A DNA stretch of 64,000 bases from Candidatus Rokuibacteriota bacterium (GCA_003221515.1 QHSI01000103.1:37043-101042); one strand, 5' to 3'. Shown: positions 24,921 through 34,478, numbered from the stretch's first letter. Translations and numbers: made by a program. The notes: generated from the letters alone by a model not told the origin.

Positions 24921-26459
24921 TTACTTCAACTTCATGTCCTCGTAGCAGGGGAAGAACACCATCGGGATCACGTTGATCGCGTGCTCGGTCACGCGCGGCC
25001 CGACGCCCATCAGCGCGCGGAAGTCCATGATCGGGGCGAACATCGCGCGGTCGATCGTCAGCTGCTGGATGCGATGCAGGATCGCCTCGCGCTTCTTGAC
25101 GTCACGCTCGCGCGCTTGCTGGAGGAACATGTCGTCGAGGTCGGGATAGCCGCCGTAGGCGCTGGTGCCTTTCGAATAGATGACGGCTTCCACCCGTGTC
25201 GCCGCGTTGCCCGCGTTGCCGACTCCGGTGATGAAGAGCCCTCGGAGCTTCTTCTCCTGCCATGCGGCGTAGAACGCCGCGCGCTCCAGGATCTTCATTT
25301 TGGTGCGGATGCCGACCGCGTTCAGGTAGTTCACCACGGCTTCGGCGGTGGTGAAGAACGGCGGGATCGGGACCAGGTCGCCGGCGTCGATACCGCCGGG
25401 GTAGCCGGCCTCGGCGAGGAGCTGCCTGGCCTTTTGCGGATCGTGGGGCGCCGGCGGCACCTGGAGCGCGAAGTCCATGACGCGCGGGATGACGACGCCG
25501 GCCGGCGGGCAGTAGCCGAGGCACGCCGCCTCGCTGATCGCCTTGCGATCCAGCGCGTAGTTGACGGCCAGGCGCAGGCGTCGGTCGTGCCACGGGGACT
25601 TCGGATCCCACTGATCGGCGAACTCCACCCAGTTGATCGACGCGTGTCGCGTCGCCACCACTTGCAAACGCGAGTCGCGCTTCGCGACCTCGGCCTCGGG
25701 GCCGTCGAGGGCGAACACGATGTCGGCCTCGCCGCTCTTCAGCATCGCCAGGCGCGTGGAGTTGTCCGGCACGCTCTTCATGACCAGACGCTTGACGTTG
25801 GGCACCTTGCGCCAGTGCCCCGTGTAGGCCTCCAGGATCACTTCGATGCCCGGCGTGTGGCTCACGAACTTGTAAGGGCCCGCGCCGATCGGGTGCTTGC
25901 GGAAGCCTTCGTCGCCGACCTGGGTCACGTACTTCTTGGGCACGACCAGCCCGGCCGCCGTCGCGGTGGTCCCGTAGAACGTCATGAAGTCGGGCCACGG
26001 CTCCTTCAGATGGAAGCGGATCGTGAGCGCGTCGACGACCTCCACGCGCGCCACGCGCGACTTCAGGTCCTTGGCGCCGGTGCCCTTGTAGCGCTCGAAG
26101 CTGAACTGCACGTCCTCGGCGGTGACGGGCTCACCGTTGTGGAACTTGAGCCCGCGGCGCAGCTTGAACTCGTACACGAGCCCGTCCGGGCTCTCCGTCC
26201 ACGACTCCGCGAGGCTCGAGCCCGCCTTCTGTCCCGGCAGCGAGCGGACCGGCGCGTCGTGCAGCGCGTACAGCAGCCCGAACGGCGTGATCTGAGGCGG
26301 AGCGGTGGACGGATCGAACCAGGTCGGGGCCATCGTGACATGCCAGGCGATGATCGCCTCGCCGGTCGGCGTCGACTGAGCGCCGAGCGACTGGACGAGG
26401 CTCAGGCTCGGCACGAGCGCGACGACGGCGACGAGCGCGACGACGGACCGATGGCGCAT
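24921..26459 (-). CDS. ABC transporter solute-binding protein, family 5
   Basis: The 512-residue protein has a signal peptide ending near QSLGAQ and the SBP_bac_5 pattern: LAESWTESPDGLVYEFKLRR, GLKFHNGEPVTAEDVQFSFE, GAGPYKFV, RLAVNYALDRKAI, and AEAGYPGG. Family members bind peptides, nickel chelates, opines or sugars; no ligand can be assigned. No permease genes are next to it, so it may serve a transporter elsewhere. GAGGAGG lies before the ATG. Confidence 0.88.
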   Translation of the reverse strand: MRHRSVVALVAVVALVPSLSLVQSLGAQSTPTGEAIIAWHVTMAPTWFDPSTAPPQITPFGLLYALHDAPVRSLPGQKAGSSLAESWTESPDGLVYEFKLRRGLKFHNGEPVTAEDVQFSFERYKGTGAKDLKSRVARVEVVDALTIRFHLKEPWPDFMTFYGTTATAAGLVVPKKYVTQVGDEGFRKHPIGAGPYKFVSHTPGIEVILEAYTGHWRKVPNVKRLVMKSVPDNSTRLAMLKSGEADIVFALDGPEAEVAKRDSRLQVVATRHASINWVEFADQWDPKSPWHDRRLRLAVNYALDRKAISEAACLGYCPPAGVVIPRVMDFALQVPPAPHDPQKARQLLAEAGYPGGIDAGDLVPIPPFFTTAEAVVNYLNAVGIRTKMKILERAAFYAAWQEKKLRGLFITGVGNAGNAATRVEAVIYSKGTSAYGGYPDLDDMFLQQARERDVKKREAILHRIQQLTIDRAMFAPIMDFRALMGVGPRVTEHAINVIPMVFFPCYEDMKLK

Positions 26460-26532
26460 GGAGGCCTCCTCTTGGTCGCCGCGCCTCAGCCGGCGCGCGG
26501 CCCAGCCCCGCGACGGCTTGCGGCGCGCATCG

Positions 26533-27444
26533 CTATCCGCGACGGCGGTACTTCACGACGCGCCGGGGACGCCCCCACGCGCCCGGGCGCACGACGTAGA
26601 GGTCCCCCCGCGAGTCGCCCCAGATGCTGTGGCAGGAGCGGAAGCTCGGGTCGCCCCACTGGGCCAGCCGCTCGCCCTCGAGCGTGAGGACGCTGACGAG
26701 CCCGCCGTTGTGCTCGGGGATGTAGACGATGTCGTCGGCGTCCACGTAGAAGACCGCCGGGCCGATCAGCGTGGTGGACCAGGTCTGGAGATACTTGCCC
26801 TCCTGATCGAACACTTGCACGCGGTCGTTCTCCCGATCGCATACGAGCACGCGACCGTGGCGATCGATCCACACGCCGTGCGGCAGGTTGAACTGACTCG
26901 GGCCCGTGCCCGGCTCCCCCCACGAGAACAAGTATTTCCCGTCGGCGGCGAACTTGTGCACGCGGGCGTTGCCGTAGCCGTCGGTGACGAACATCTCGCC
27001 CGAGGGCGTCAGGGCGATGTCCGTCGGTAGGTTGAACGGGCCGCCGCCGTGTGTGACGTTCCGGTACGCAGCCGAGCTGAAGTCCTTGGGGTCCACGCCG
27101 GTGTCGGAGCGCTGCCCTCGCGTGCCGATGGTTCGCCGGAGCTTGCCGTCGGTGGTGAAGAGCATCATCTGTCCGTGGTCGCGGTCGACGATCCAGAGGT
27201 TGTCGTCGGCGTCGACGCGGATCGTGTGCGGGAACGCGAACAGCCCGGCGCCCCAGGACGAGAGATAGTTCCCGTCGCGGTCGAACACGATTACGGGATG
27301 GTCCGGCGTTCGGTTGAAGCAGTAGACCCGATCGCGTGAGTCGACGGTGACCGCCGCCGCCGGCATCGACCAGCCGGCCGGAAGCTTCGCCCAGTCGTCG
27401 TCGACGTCGTAGGTGTAGCGGCCGCTGCCGACGGTCGTGCTCAT
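26533..27444 (-). CDS. NHL-repeat beta-propeller protein
   Basis: The 303-residue protein has about six NHL-type blades (for example HTIRVDADDNLWIVDRDHGQ, TDIALTPSGEMFVTDGYGNA, HGVWIDRHGRVLVCDRENDR). Databases often call similar proteins peptidylglycine-monooxygenase-like, but the catalytic oxygenase domains are absent. There is no signal peptide, so it is probably cytoplasmic. An AAGGAGGG site precedes the ATG. It lies 73 bases upstream of the solute-binding protein gene on the same strand. Confidence 0.82.
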   Translation of the reverse strand: MSTTVGSGRYTYDVDDDWAKLPAGWSMPAAAVTVDSRDRVYCFNRTPDHPVIVFDRDGNYLSSWGAGLFAFPHTIRVDADDNLWIVDRDHGQMMLFTTDGKLRRTIGTRGQRSDTGVDPKDFSSAAYRNVTHGGGPFNLPTDIALTPSGEMFVTDGYGNARVHKFAADGKYLFSWGEPGTGPSQFNLPHGVWIDRHGRVLVCDRENDRVQVFDQEGKYLQTWSTTLIGPAVFYVDADDIVYIPEHNGGLVSVLTLEGERLAQWGDPSFRSCHSIWGDSRGDLYVVRPGAWGRPRRVVKYRRRG

Positions 27445-27480
27445 CGGGTGCCCTCCTTGTCTTCGGGCGCTAGGCTAGCA

Positions 27481-29226
27481 CTACCCGGCGACCCCTTCCA
27501 TCTGCAGCGCGTACAGGCGGCGATAGAGGCCGTCAAGGGCCAGGAGCTCGTCGTGGCGACCGATCTCGGCGATCTGGCCCTCGTGCACGACCACGATGCG
27601 GTCGGCGTTGCGCACGGTGGCCAGGCGGTGCGCGATGACCAGGACGGTACGGTCGCGCATCAGCTCGGCGAGGGCCTGCTGGATCATGAACTCGCTCTCG
27701 GCGTCGAGGTCGGACGTGGCCTCGTCGAGGATGAGGATCGGCGGGTTCCTCAGGAACGCGCGGGCGATCGCGATCCGCTGGCGCTGGCCGCCCGACAGCC
27801 GCACGCCCCGCTCGCCGACCAGCGTCTGGTAGCCATCGGGACAGCCGGCGATGAACTCCTCGGCGTGCGCCTGACGCGCGGCGCGGACGACGTCGTCGAA
27901 CGGCGCCTCGAGCCGCCCGTAGGCGATGTGGTACAGGATCGAGTCGCTGAACAGGAACGTCTCTTGGGTGACGAGCCCGATCAGCGAGCGGAGCGAGGCC
28001 TGGGTGACGTCGCGCAGATCGTGGCCGTCGATCGTGATGCGCCCGGCGCTCACGTCGTGGAACCGCGGCAGCAGATCCATCAGGGTGGATTTGCCGGCGC
28101 CGCTCATGCCGACGAACGCGACCACCTCGCCCTTCTTGATCGAGAGCGACACGTCGCGCAGCGTGAGGTCGTCGGAGCCGCCGTGGCGGAAGCTCACGTT
28201 CTCGAAGACGAGCGCGTGGCGGAACGCGTCGAGGGCCGGTGCCAGCGGGCGGTCGGTGACGGCCGGTGACTGGTCGAGGATCTCGAAGACGCGCTCGACC
28301 GACGAGGTCGATTGCTGGACGGTGTTGACGATCCGGGAGAGCTGCCGCACCGGCCCGTAGAGCAGGGCCACCGCGGCCGTGAACGAGAAGAAATCGCCGG
28401 GCGTGATCGCGCCGGAGATGACCTGGTGGCCGCCGTACCAGAGCGCGCCCATGATGCCGACCGCCGCCAGCACCTCCATGAGCGGGTCGGTCAGCTCGTC
28501 GGTGCGGTGGTCCTTGAGGGCCAGCGTGAGCAGGCCGCGGTTGACGCGCTCGAACCGGCCGACCTCGTACGGCTCGCGGCCGAACGCCTTCACGATCTTG
28601 GTGCCGGAGAGCACCTCGTGCAGCAGCACGTTCATCTGGGCGAGCGTCTGCTGCGACCGGCGGTTGATCCGGTAGAGCCGGCGGCCGATCGTCCGGACCG
28701 CGACGCCGACGAACGGGAAGATCACCAGCGCGATCAGGGCCAGGCGCCACTCGCGGACGAACATGACCGAGGCAAGCGCCACGATCATCACGATCTGGCG
28801 GATGGTCATCACTAACACGGTCGAGGAGAGGCGCGCGAGGCGATTCACGTCGGTCACGATGCGCGACATCAGCTCCGCCGAGTGGTGACTGGCGAAGAAG
28901 GACAGCTCCATCCGCTGCACGTGGGCGTAGAGGTCGTGCCGCAGCTTCGCGATCACGCGCTCGCCGACCGCGGCCATCAGATACGACTGCGCGTAGCGCG
29001 CGGCGCCCTTGAGCACGTACGCGCCCAGGAACAGGAGCGGGATGACCTTCAGCATCGTGAGGTCGCGCCGGATGAAGATATCGTCCATGGCGGGCTTCAC
29101 GAGCCACGCGATCGCGCCCTCCATCGCGGCGACCACGATCGCGAGCGCGGTGCCGAGGCACAGCGCCCCCACGTGCGGACGCAGATAGACGAACAGGCGG
29201 CGGTAGAGCGCGGTCGCGCCGCTCAT
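27481..29226 (-). CDS. MsbA-like ABC exporter (fused membrane and ATPase domains)
   Basis: The 581-residue half-transporter has six membrane helices (about 20-300) and an ATPase domain with Walker A (GMSGAGKST, 373-381), LSGGQ (477-481) and Walker B (ILILDEATSDLD, from 497). This layout fits lipid A, glycolipid or glycan exporters such as MsbA. The ATG overlaps the stop of an upstream glycosyltransferase gene (ATGA), so a cell-surface glycoconjugate is a likely cargo. The start at 29226 was chosen because the longer frame runs through the glycosyltransferase gene. Confidence 0.9.
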   Translation of the reverse strand: MSGATALYRRLFVYLRPHVGALCLGTALAIVVAAMEGAIAWLVKPAMDDIFIRRDLTMLKVIPLLFLGAYVLKGAARYAQSYLMAAVGERVIAKLRHDLYAHVQRMELSFFASHHSAELMSRIVTDVNRLARLSSTVLVMTIRQIVMIVALASVMFVREWRLALIALVIFPFVGVAVRTIGRRLYRINRRSQQTLAQMNVLLHEVLSGTKIVKAFGREPYEVGRFERVNRGLLTLALKDHRTDELTDPLMEVLAAVGIMGALWYGGHQVISGAITPGDFFSFTAAVALLYGPVRQLSRIVNTVQQSTSSVERVFEILDQSPAVTDRPLAPALDAFRHALVFENVSFRHGGSDDLTLRDVSLSIKKGEVVAFVGMSGAGKSTLMDLLPRFHDVSAGRITIDGHDLRDVTQASLRSLIGLVTQETFLFSDSILYHIAYGRLEAPFDDVVRAARQAHAEEFIAGCPDGYQTLVGERGVRLSGGQRQRIAIARAFLRNPPILILDEATSDLDAESEFMIQQALAELMRDRTVLVIAHRLATVRNADRIVVVHEGQIAEIGRHDELLALDGLYRRLYALQMEGVAG

Positions 29227-30326
29227 GCGGCGACGAGCCGCCGGTAGAGCGCCTCGGTCGCGTCGAGCTTGGCGCCCAGCGAGAAGTGCGCGTCCACGCG
29301 CTTGCGGCCGGCGCGCGCGATCGCCTGCGCCAGGGTCGGGTCGCCGGCCAAACGCAGGATCGCCCCGGCCAGCGCGGCCGGATCGCGCGGCGGCACCAGC
29401 AGGCCGGTCTCGCCGTCCACGACGAGCTCGGGCATGCCCGCCAGGTCGGTGGCGACGACCGGACGCTCGCACGCCAGCGCCTCGCGAATCGAGCCGGTGA
29501 GCCCGGCGCCGGCGTAGGAGGCGTCGACCACGACGTCGGAGGCGGCCAGGATCTGTGGGACGTCCTCGCGGTGGCCGATGACGAGCACGCGCCCGCCGAG
29601 CCCGCGCTCGCGGGCGAGGTCGCTGAGCTCGGCGATGCGCGGCGGCGGCGCGCCGACGAAGAGCAGCCGCGCGTCGGCCAGGCGGGGCGCGACCCGGGCC
29701 ATGGCGTCGAGCACGTCGCGCCAGCCGCGCCACGAGCGCACGCCGATCTGGGTGACGACGAACTGCTGGGGCGTGATCCCGAGCTCGCGGCGGATCGCGC
29801 CGCCGTCGATGCCGGGATGGAACCGCTCGACGTCGGTGCCGGAATAGATCACCGCGATCTTGTCCGCCGGGACGCCGGCGGCGACCAGGTCGCGCTTGAT
29901 CGACTCGCAGACCGCGACGATCGCGTGCACACGCCGGCTCGTGTAGCCGAGGCGGTTCGTCCAGCTCAGGCCGAAGCTGACACCGCGGTTCAGCACGAGC
30001 AGCGTGCGCGCGCCCATGAGGCCAGCCAGCAAGGTCAAGGTGCGGGCGCGGCCCTTGTGGGCGTGGACCACCTGGATGTCCCGGGCGCGGATCAGCCGCG
30101 CGATCCGCCACGCCGCCCGCACGTCCCAGGCGCGCCGCATGGGAATCTCCACGTGGCCGATGCCGGCGGCGCGCAAGCGCCCCGCCCAGTGCGGGTTCGG
30201 CGACGTCGCGACCGTGACGGCGTGGCCACGGCGGGCCAGGCCGATCGCGAGGTCGCGCAGCTGGATCGCCGCGCCGGTGAAGTAATCCGACTTCGGGTAC
30301 AGCTGGAGGATCCGAAGAGGCGTCAT
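29223..30326 (-). CDS. Glycosyltransferase family 4 protein
   Basis: The 367-residue GT-B enzyme starts RILQLYPKSDYFTGAAIQLR with the glycine-rich acceptor loop. It has the donor-site region SIREALACERPVVATDLAGM followed by PELVVDGETGLLVPP, typical of GT4 enzymes. It should add a sugar to a lipid-linked or envelope glycan. It is coupled by ATGA to the MsbA-like exporter and follows the aminotransferase gene by 58 bases, consistent with envelope-glycan synthesis. Confidence 0.88.
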   Translation of the reverse strand: MTPLRILQLYPKSDYFTGAAIQLRDLAIGLARRGHAVTVATSPNPHWAGRLRAAGIGHVEIPMRRAWDVRAAWRIARLIRARDIQVVHAHKGRARTLTLLAGLMGARTLLVLNRGVSFGLSWTNRLGYTSRRVHAIVAVCESIKRDLVAAGVPADKIAVIYSGTDVERFHPGIDGGAIRRELGITPQQFVVTQIGVRSWRGWRDVLDAMARVAPRLADARLLFVGAPPPRIAELSDLARERGLGGRVLVIGHREDVPQILAASDVVVDASYAGAGLTGSIREALACERPVVATDLAGMPELVVDGETGLLVPPRDPAALAGAILRLAGDPTLAQAIARAGRKRVDAHFSLGAKLDATEALYRRLVAA

Positions 30327-30384
30327 CTACGCGCTCGCCTCGGACGGCGGGACCCCAGCCCCGCGACGTCCGGCGGCTCGCACA

Positions 30385-31467
30385 TCAATCTCCGAAGTAC
30401 TCGCGCACGGTGGCCACGACCCGGTCGATCTCCGCGTCCTCGTGGCCGGCCGACAGCGGCAGCGTGAGGATCTCCTCGACCAGGCGCTCCGTCCGCGGCA
30501 GCGACGGCGGCGCGAAGCGCTCGACGGCGGGCTGACGGTGGGTCGGGACCGGATAGTGGATGCCGGTCTGGATCCCGTGCCGTTTCAGGAATGCCGCCAG
30601 GTCATCGCGGCGCGACGTGCGGACCACGAACAGGTGGTACACGTGGCGCGCGCTCGCGCGCTCGGCTGGCAAGACCAGCGGCAGCCCGGCGAGGCCTTCC
30701 GCGTAGCGCGCGGCGAGGGCACGCCGGCGGTCGTTCATCGCGTCGAGCCGGGGCAGCAGCACCCGCAGCGCCGCCGCCTGTAGCTCGTTGTATCTCAAAT
30801 TGAAGCCGACCTCGGCGTGCACGTTCTTGTCGATGCGGCCGTGATCGCGCAGCCGAAGACACCGGGCCGCGACCTCGTCGTCGTCGGTGAGGATGGCGCC
30901 ACCGTCGCCCATCGCCGGCAGGTTCTTGGACGGGTAGAACGAGAACACCGCCGCGCGACCGAAGCTCCCGACGCGTCGGCCGTTCCACGTGGCGCCGTTC
31001 GCCTGGGCGCAGTCCTCCAGCACCCAGAGGCCGAGGCGAGAGGCCAGATCCTCGATCGCCGCCAGGTCCACCGGCTGCCCGTAGAGATGCACCGGCACGA
31101 CGCCGACCGTGCGCGGTGTCGCCTTCGCCTCGGCGTCGACGGGATCGAGCGTGTAGAACTCGTCGGTGTCGACGAACACCGGCGTGGCGTCGGCCAGGCA
31201 GATCGCCTCGACGGTGGGGAACGCGGTGTGCGAGGGCACGAGCACCTCGTCGCCGGCCTTCACCCCGAGCGAGCGCAGCGTGAGCCACAGCGCCGCGGTG
31301 CCCGAGCTGGTCAGCAGCGCGTGCGGGACGCCGGTCGCCCGGGCGAGCTCGCCCTCGAGCAGGCGGCACTGCGGACCGAGGATGTACTGGCGCGAGTCGA
31401 TCGCCGCCAGCACCGCCCGCTTGATCTCGTCGTCGACCGGCGGGCGGGACAGCGGGATCGGATTCAC
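30385..31467 (-). CDS. DegT/DnrJ/EryC1 sugar aminotransferase
   Basis: The 360-residue PLP enzyme has LLTSSGTAALWLTL, VHLYGQPVDL, VLEDCAQANGA and the lysine that binds PLP, K181, in FSFYPSKNLPAMGDGG. Such enzymes aminate a keto-sugar nucleotide used in surface polysaccharides. The start is GTG at 31467, overlapping the stop of the flavin reductase gene (GTGA). It probably supplies an amino sugar to the neighbouring glycosyltransferase. Confidence 0.9.
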   Translation of the reverse strand: MNPIPLSRPPVDDEIKRAVLAAIDSRQYILGPQCRLLEGELARATGVPHALLTSSGTAALWLTLRSLGVKAGDEVLVPSHTAFPTVEAICLADATPVFVDTDEFYTLDPVDAEAKATPRTVGVVPVHLYGQPVDLAAIEDLASRLGLWVLEDCAQANGATWNGRRVGSFGRAAVFSFYPSKNLPAMGDGGAILTDDDEVAARCLRLRDHGRIDKNVHAEVGFNLRYNELQAAALRVLLPRLDAMNDRRRALAARYAEGLAGLPLVLPAERASARHVYHLFVVRTSRRDDLAAFLKRHGIQTGIHYPVPTHRQPAVERFAPPSLPRTERLVEEILTLPLSAGHEDAEIDRVVATVREYFGD

Positions 31468-31946
31468 GGCGGGCCCGAGAGGCGGTCGTACCGGCCGCGG
31501 TAGTAGACGAGCGGCAGGCCCGCGCTGGACTGGACCTGCTCCACACGCCCGACGAAGATCGAGTGATCGCCCTCGGGATGGATGTTGACGGTTGCGCACT
31601 CGAGGTGGGCCAGGGCGCTGTCGATGAGCGGAAGGCCGAGCGGGCTCAGCGTGAACGAGACGCCCTCGAACTTGTTTTCGATCTTGGTGGTGGCGAAGCG
31701 CCGCGAGATCGCTTCCTGTTCGAGGCTCAGGATGTTGACGGCGAACGTCTTGCTCACGATCATCGACGGGTAGCTCTGCGACTTGTGGTCGACGCAGACG
31801 AGGATCAACGGCGGATCGAGCGACACCGACGTGAAGGCGCTCGCGGTGAGCCCGGTGGGACGCCCGTCGGGATCGCGGACCGTGATCACGGTGACGCCGG
31901 TCGCGAAGTGGCCGAGGATACGGCGGAAATCGTCGGGGGAAATCAC
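31464..31946 (-). CDS. Flavin reductase-like domain protein
   Basis: The 160-residue protein shows the flavin reductase fold: FRRILGHFATGVTVITVRD, GLTASAFTSVSLDPPLILVC, and HLECATVNIHPEGDHSIFVG. It should reduce FMN or FAD with NAD(P)H, or bind FMN. No partner monooxygenase is in the window. The GTG start at 31946 is chosen from the conserved N-terminus; upstream is TACAAA six bases away and no ribosome site. Confidence 0.85.
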   Translation of the reverse strand: MISPDDFRRILGHFATGVTVITVRDPDGRPTGLTASAFTSVSLDPPLILVCVDHKSQSYPSMIVSKTFAVNILSLEQEAISRRFATTKIENKFEGVSFTLSPLGLPLIDSALAHLECATVNIHPEGDHSIFVGRVEQVQSSAGLPLVYYRGRYDRLSGPP

Positions 31947-32043
31947 CCGCTTTTTGTAGCAGGTCGGCCGTGAGAATGCAAGATTCCGCGCGGAGATAGG
32001 CGAGGCCGTTGAAAGCGTCGAAGGCTCCTGTATAGTCGCCCGT
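31947..32043. promoter_or_regulatory. Divergent promoter region; strong promoter for the Mrp gene
   Basis: On the plus strand TTGAAA (32009-32014), 16 bases, then TATAGT (32031-32036) make a strong sigma-70-type promoter. Its -10 ends seven bases before the Mrp ATG at 32044. The mRNA should therefore start at or within a base or two of the AUG. On the minus strand TACAAA (31958-31953) stands six bases before the flavin reductase GTG, a weaker match. Confidence 0.62.
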
Positions 32044-33159
32044 ATGGTGACCGAACAGGCCGTGCTCGACGCGCTGCGGGCGATCAAGGATCCGGAGCAC
32101 CACAAGGACATCGTCGCGCTCGGCCTCATCCGTGACCTGACCATCGCCGATACCCAGGTGACGTTCACGCTGGCCTTCACGAGCCAGTCGCCGGCTTCGA
32201 AAGCGACCATGCACAGCATGGCGTCGCGGGCGGTGGGCCAGATCCCCGGCGTCTCCAAGGTGCAGGTGAAGATGGGCGGCGGCGCGCAGGCGCGGCCGAG
32301 CCCGCCGGCGGCGCACGTCCACGCGCACGGCCAGGCGCCCGCCGGCGGCCCCGCGAAGTCCGCGGATTTCATCCCCGAGGTCAAGCACACGATCGCGGTG
32401 TCCTCGGGCAAGGGCGGCGTCGGCAAGTCCACGGTCACCGTGAACCTTTCGGTGGCGCTCCGCCAATCGGGCGCCGCCGTCGGCATCATCGACTCCGACG
32501 TGTACGGTCCGGACATCCCACTGATGCTGGGCTCGCGCGGGCGCCCCGGGATGTTCGAGAACCGCATCATCCCGGTCGAGGCGCACGGCCTGAAGATGAT
32601 GTCGATCGGGCTCCTCGTCAACGAGCGCGAGCCGCTCGTCTGGCGCGGGCCGATGATCCACTCCTTCATCCAGCAGATGCTGAAGGACGTGATGTGGGGC
32701 GCGCTGGACTACCTCGTCTTCGACATGCCGCCGGGGACCGGCGACGCGCAGCTCTCACTCTCGCAGGTCATCCCGCTCTCGGGCGTCGTGATGGTGACGA
32801 CCCCCCAGGAGGTCGCGCTCCTCGATGTGCGCAAGGCGATCGGCATGTTCCAGAAGCTCAACGTGCCGATCCTCGGCGTGGTCGAGAACATGAGCTACTT
32901 CGTGGCGCCCGACACCGGGATGCGCTACTCGATCTTCGGCGAGGGGGGCGGGCGCCGGCTCGCGGAAGAGTACGGGGTGCCACTGCTGGCTCAGGTCCCG
33001 CTCGACCAGGACACGCGGGTCGCCGGCGACGAGGGAATGCCGATCACGCTGCGGCGGCCCGACTCGCCGCAGGCGCAAACCTTCCGCGAACTGGCGGCGG
33101 CGGTGCAGCGGCGCCTGGGTGAGCTGGCCGCGCTCCGGCCGCTGCCCACGATCGGGTGA
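32044..33159 (+). CDS. Mrp/ApbC-type iron-sulfur carrier P-loop ATPase
   Basis: The 371-residue protein has an N-terminal MIP18/DUF59 domain (about 1-80), a His/Ala/Pro linker and a ParA-like ATPase domain. Visible motifs are the deviant Walker A SSGKGGVGKST (120-130), DSDVYGPDIP, and DYLVFDMPPGTGDAQL. Mrp proteins carry 4Fe-4S clusters to apoproteins. The CxxC often found after VENMSYF is replaced (FVAPDTGMRY), a variant I recall from alphaproteobacterial homologues. It heads an operon with a LON-domain and a PDZ protein. Confidence 0.92.
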   Translation: MVTEQAVLDALRAIKDPEHHKDIVALGLIRDLTIADTQVTFTLAFTSQSPASKATMHSMASRAVGQIPGVSKVQVKMGGGAQARPSPPAAHVHAHGQAPAGGPAKSADFIPEVKHTIAVSSGKGGVGKSTVTVNLSVALRQSGAAVGIIDSDVYGPDIPLMLGSRGRPGMFENRIIPVEAHGLKMMSIGLLVNEREPLVWRGPMIHSFIQQMLKDVMWGALDYLVFDMPPGTGDAQLSLSQVIPLSGVVMVTTPQEVALLDVRKAIGMFQKLNVPILGVVENMSYFVAPDTGMRYSIFGEGGGRRLAEEYGVPLLAQVPLDQDTRVAGDEGMPITLRRPDSPQAQTFRELAAAVQRRLGELAALRPLPTIG

Positions 33160-33184
33160 CCGCGGCCGGAAGCAGCGCGAGCCC

Positions 33185-33811
33185 GTGGCCTCCGTGATCC
33201 TGCCGATCTTCCCGCTGCCGGACGTGACGTTCTTTCCGCACACGCTGCTGCCGCTCCACGTCTTCGAGGCGCGCTATCGCGCGATGATCGTGGACACGCT
33301 GGCGCGCGACCGCCAGATCGCGGTCGTCAAGCTGCAGCCCGGCTACGAGTCGAGCTACGCGGGCCGGCCGGCCGTCCACCCGGTCGCCGGCGCGGGCGAG
33401 ATCGTCAGCTGGGAGCGGCTGGCGACCGGCCGCTACAACATCCTGGTCAAGGGCTCGATGCGCGTCCGGATCGCGAGCGAGCGCCCGAGCGACACGCTCT
33501 ATCGCATCGTCACCGCCGAGCGGCTCGACGACGTCGAATCGACGACCGACGCCGAGCCGATGCTCGCGCGCATCCGCGACGCGTGCGGTCGTCTCCTCCG
33601 GGCGCTCGAGCGCCCGCCCGATCTGCTCGACACGGCCCTGGCGGCCGGCCAGCCGCCCGGCGCCATCGCCGACCGGATCGCCGCGCGGGTCGTGCCCGAT
33701 CCCCGCCTCCGGCAGGAGCTGCTGGAGACGCTCGACGTGGGACGACGTCTCGACCGCCTGGCCCTGGCGCTCGACGAGCTGATCAACGAGCTGCGCGGAG
33801 GCCGGGAGTGA
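33185..33811 (+). CDS. LON substrate-binding-domain protein
   Basis: The 208-residue protein is a stand-alone LON N-domain: ILPIFPLPDVTFFPHTLLPL, HVFEARYRAMI, YNILVKGSMRVRI, with a helical C-terminus. The ATPase and protease domains of Lon are absent. Such proteins may act as substrate adaptors; the role is unproven. The start is taken as GTG 33185; GTG 33194 is an alternative. The stop overlaps the next gene as GTGA. Confidence 0.8.
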   Translation: MASVILPIFPLPDVTFFPHTLLPLHVFEARYRAMIVDTLARDRQIAVVKLQPGYESSYAGRPAVHPVAGAGEIVSWERLATGRYNILVKGSMRVRIASERPSDTLYRIVTAERLDDVESTTDAEPMLARIRDACGRLLRALERPPDLLDTALAAGQPPGAIADRIAARVVPDPRLRQELLETLDVGRRLDRLALALDELINELRGGRE

Positions 33812-34473
33812 TCGCCCGAGTGATCGCGGCCGCCGCGGTCGTCGTCGCGCTGGTGTCCGCGGCCGATGCCGCGCCCTGGGCCTGGCTCGGCGTGCGGATC
33901 CGCGACCTCTCCGAGCAGGAGATGAACGACGTCACGGCCCGCCACGGCATCCGCGAGGGCTTCGGCGTCATGATCGTCGAGGTGCTCGAGGACTCTCCCG
34001 CCGCGAAGTCCGGGCTCAAGAACGGCGATCTCGTCGTGGCCTTGGACGAGCGCCCGGTGACCGAGACCCGCGTGCTCCAGCGGCTCATCGCGGCGGCCGG
34101 CCCCGGACGGGAGACCAAGCTGACGGTGCTGCGCGCCGCCGGACGCGAGCGGGTGGACGTCCGCCTCGCCGCCATGCCTCGCGCGGTCGTCGGGGAGCGG
34201 ATCGCCGCCGAGTTCGGTTTCATCGTCCGGGAACCCGAGCCCGCCGGGCCCACGACGCCGGCGATCTCCGCGATCATCCGGCGCAGCCCGGCGGAGCGGG
34301 CGGGTCTGGAGGCCGGCGACGTGATCTTGCAGATCAACGATCAGACGGTGACGACGCGCGAGGCGGTGCGCGAGGCCCTGGCCGACGCGAGCCTCGAGGC
34401 GCCGCTGCGGATCACGATCGGGCGAGGCGGGATCCGGCTCTCCGTCGTCCTGAAGTTGCCGGGAACCGGATAG
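33808..34473 (+). CDS. Secreted double-PDZ protein
   Basis: The 221-residue protein has a signal peptide (VIAAAAVVVALVSAADA) and two PDZ domains (VMIVEVLEDSPAAKSGLKNG and AIIRRSPAERAGLEAGDVIL). There is no trypsin-like protease domain with a catalytic Ser, unlike DegP/HtrA, which it otherwise recalls. It may tether or present periplasmic proteins. It is coupled to the LON-domain gene by a GTGA overlap. Confidence 0.8.
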   Translation: MIARVIAAAAVVVALVSAADAAPWAWLGVRIRDLSEQEMNDVTARHGIREGFGVMIVEVLEDSPAAKSGLKNGDLVVALDERPVTETRVLQRLIAAAGPGRETKLTVLRAAGRERVDVRLAAMPRAVVGERIAAEFGFIVREPEPAGPTTPAISAIIRRSPAERAGLEAGDVILQINDQTVTTREAVREALADASLEAPLRITIGRGGIRLSVVLKLPGTG

Positions 34474-34478
34474 GTTTG

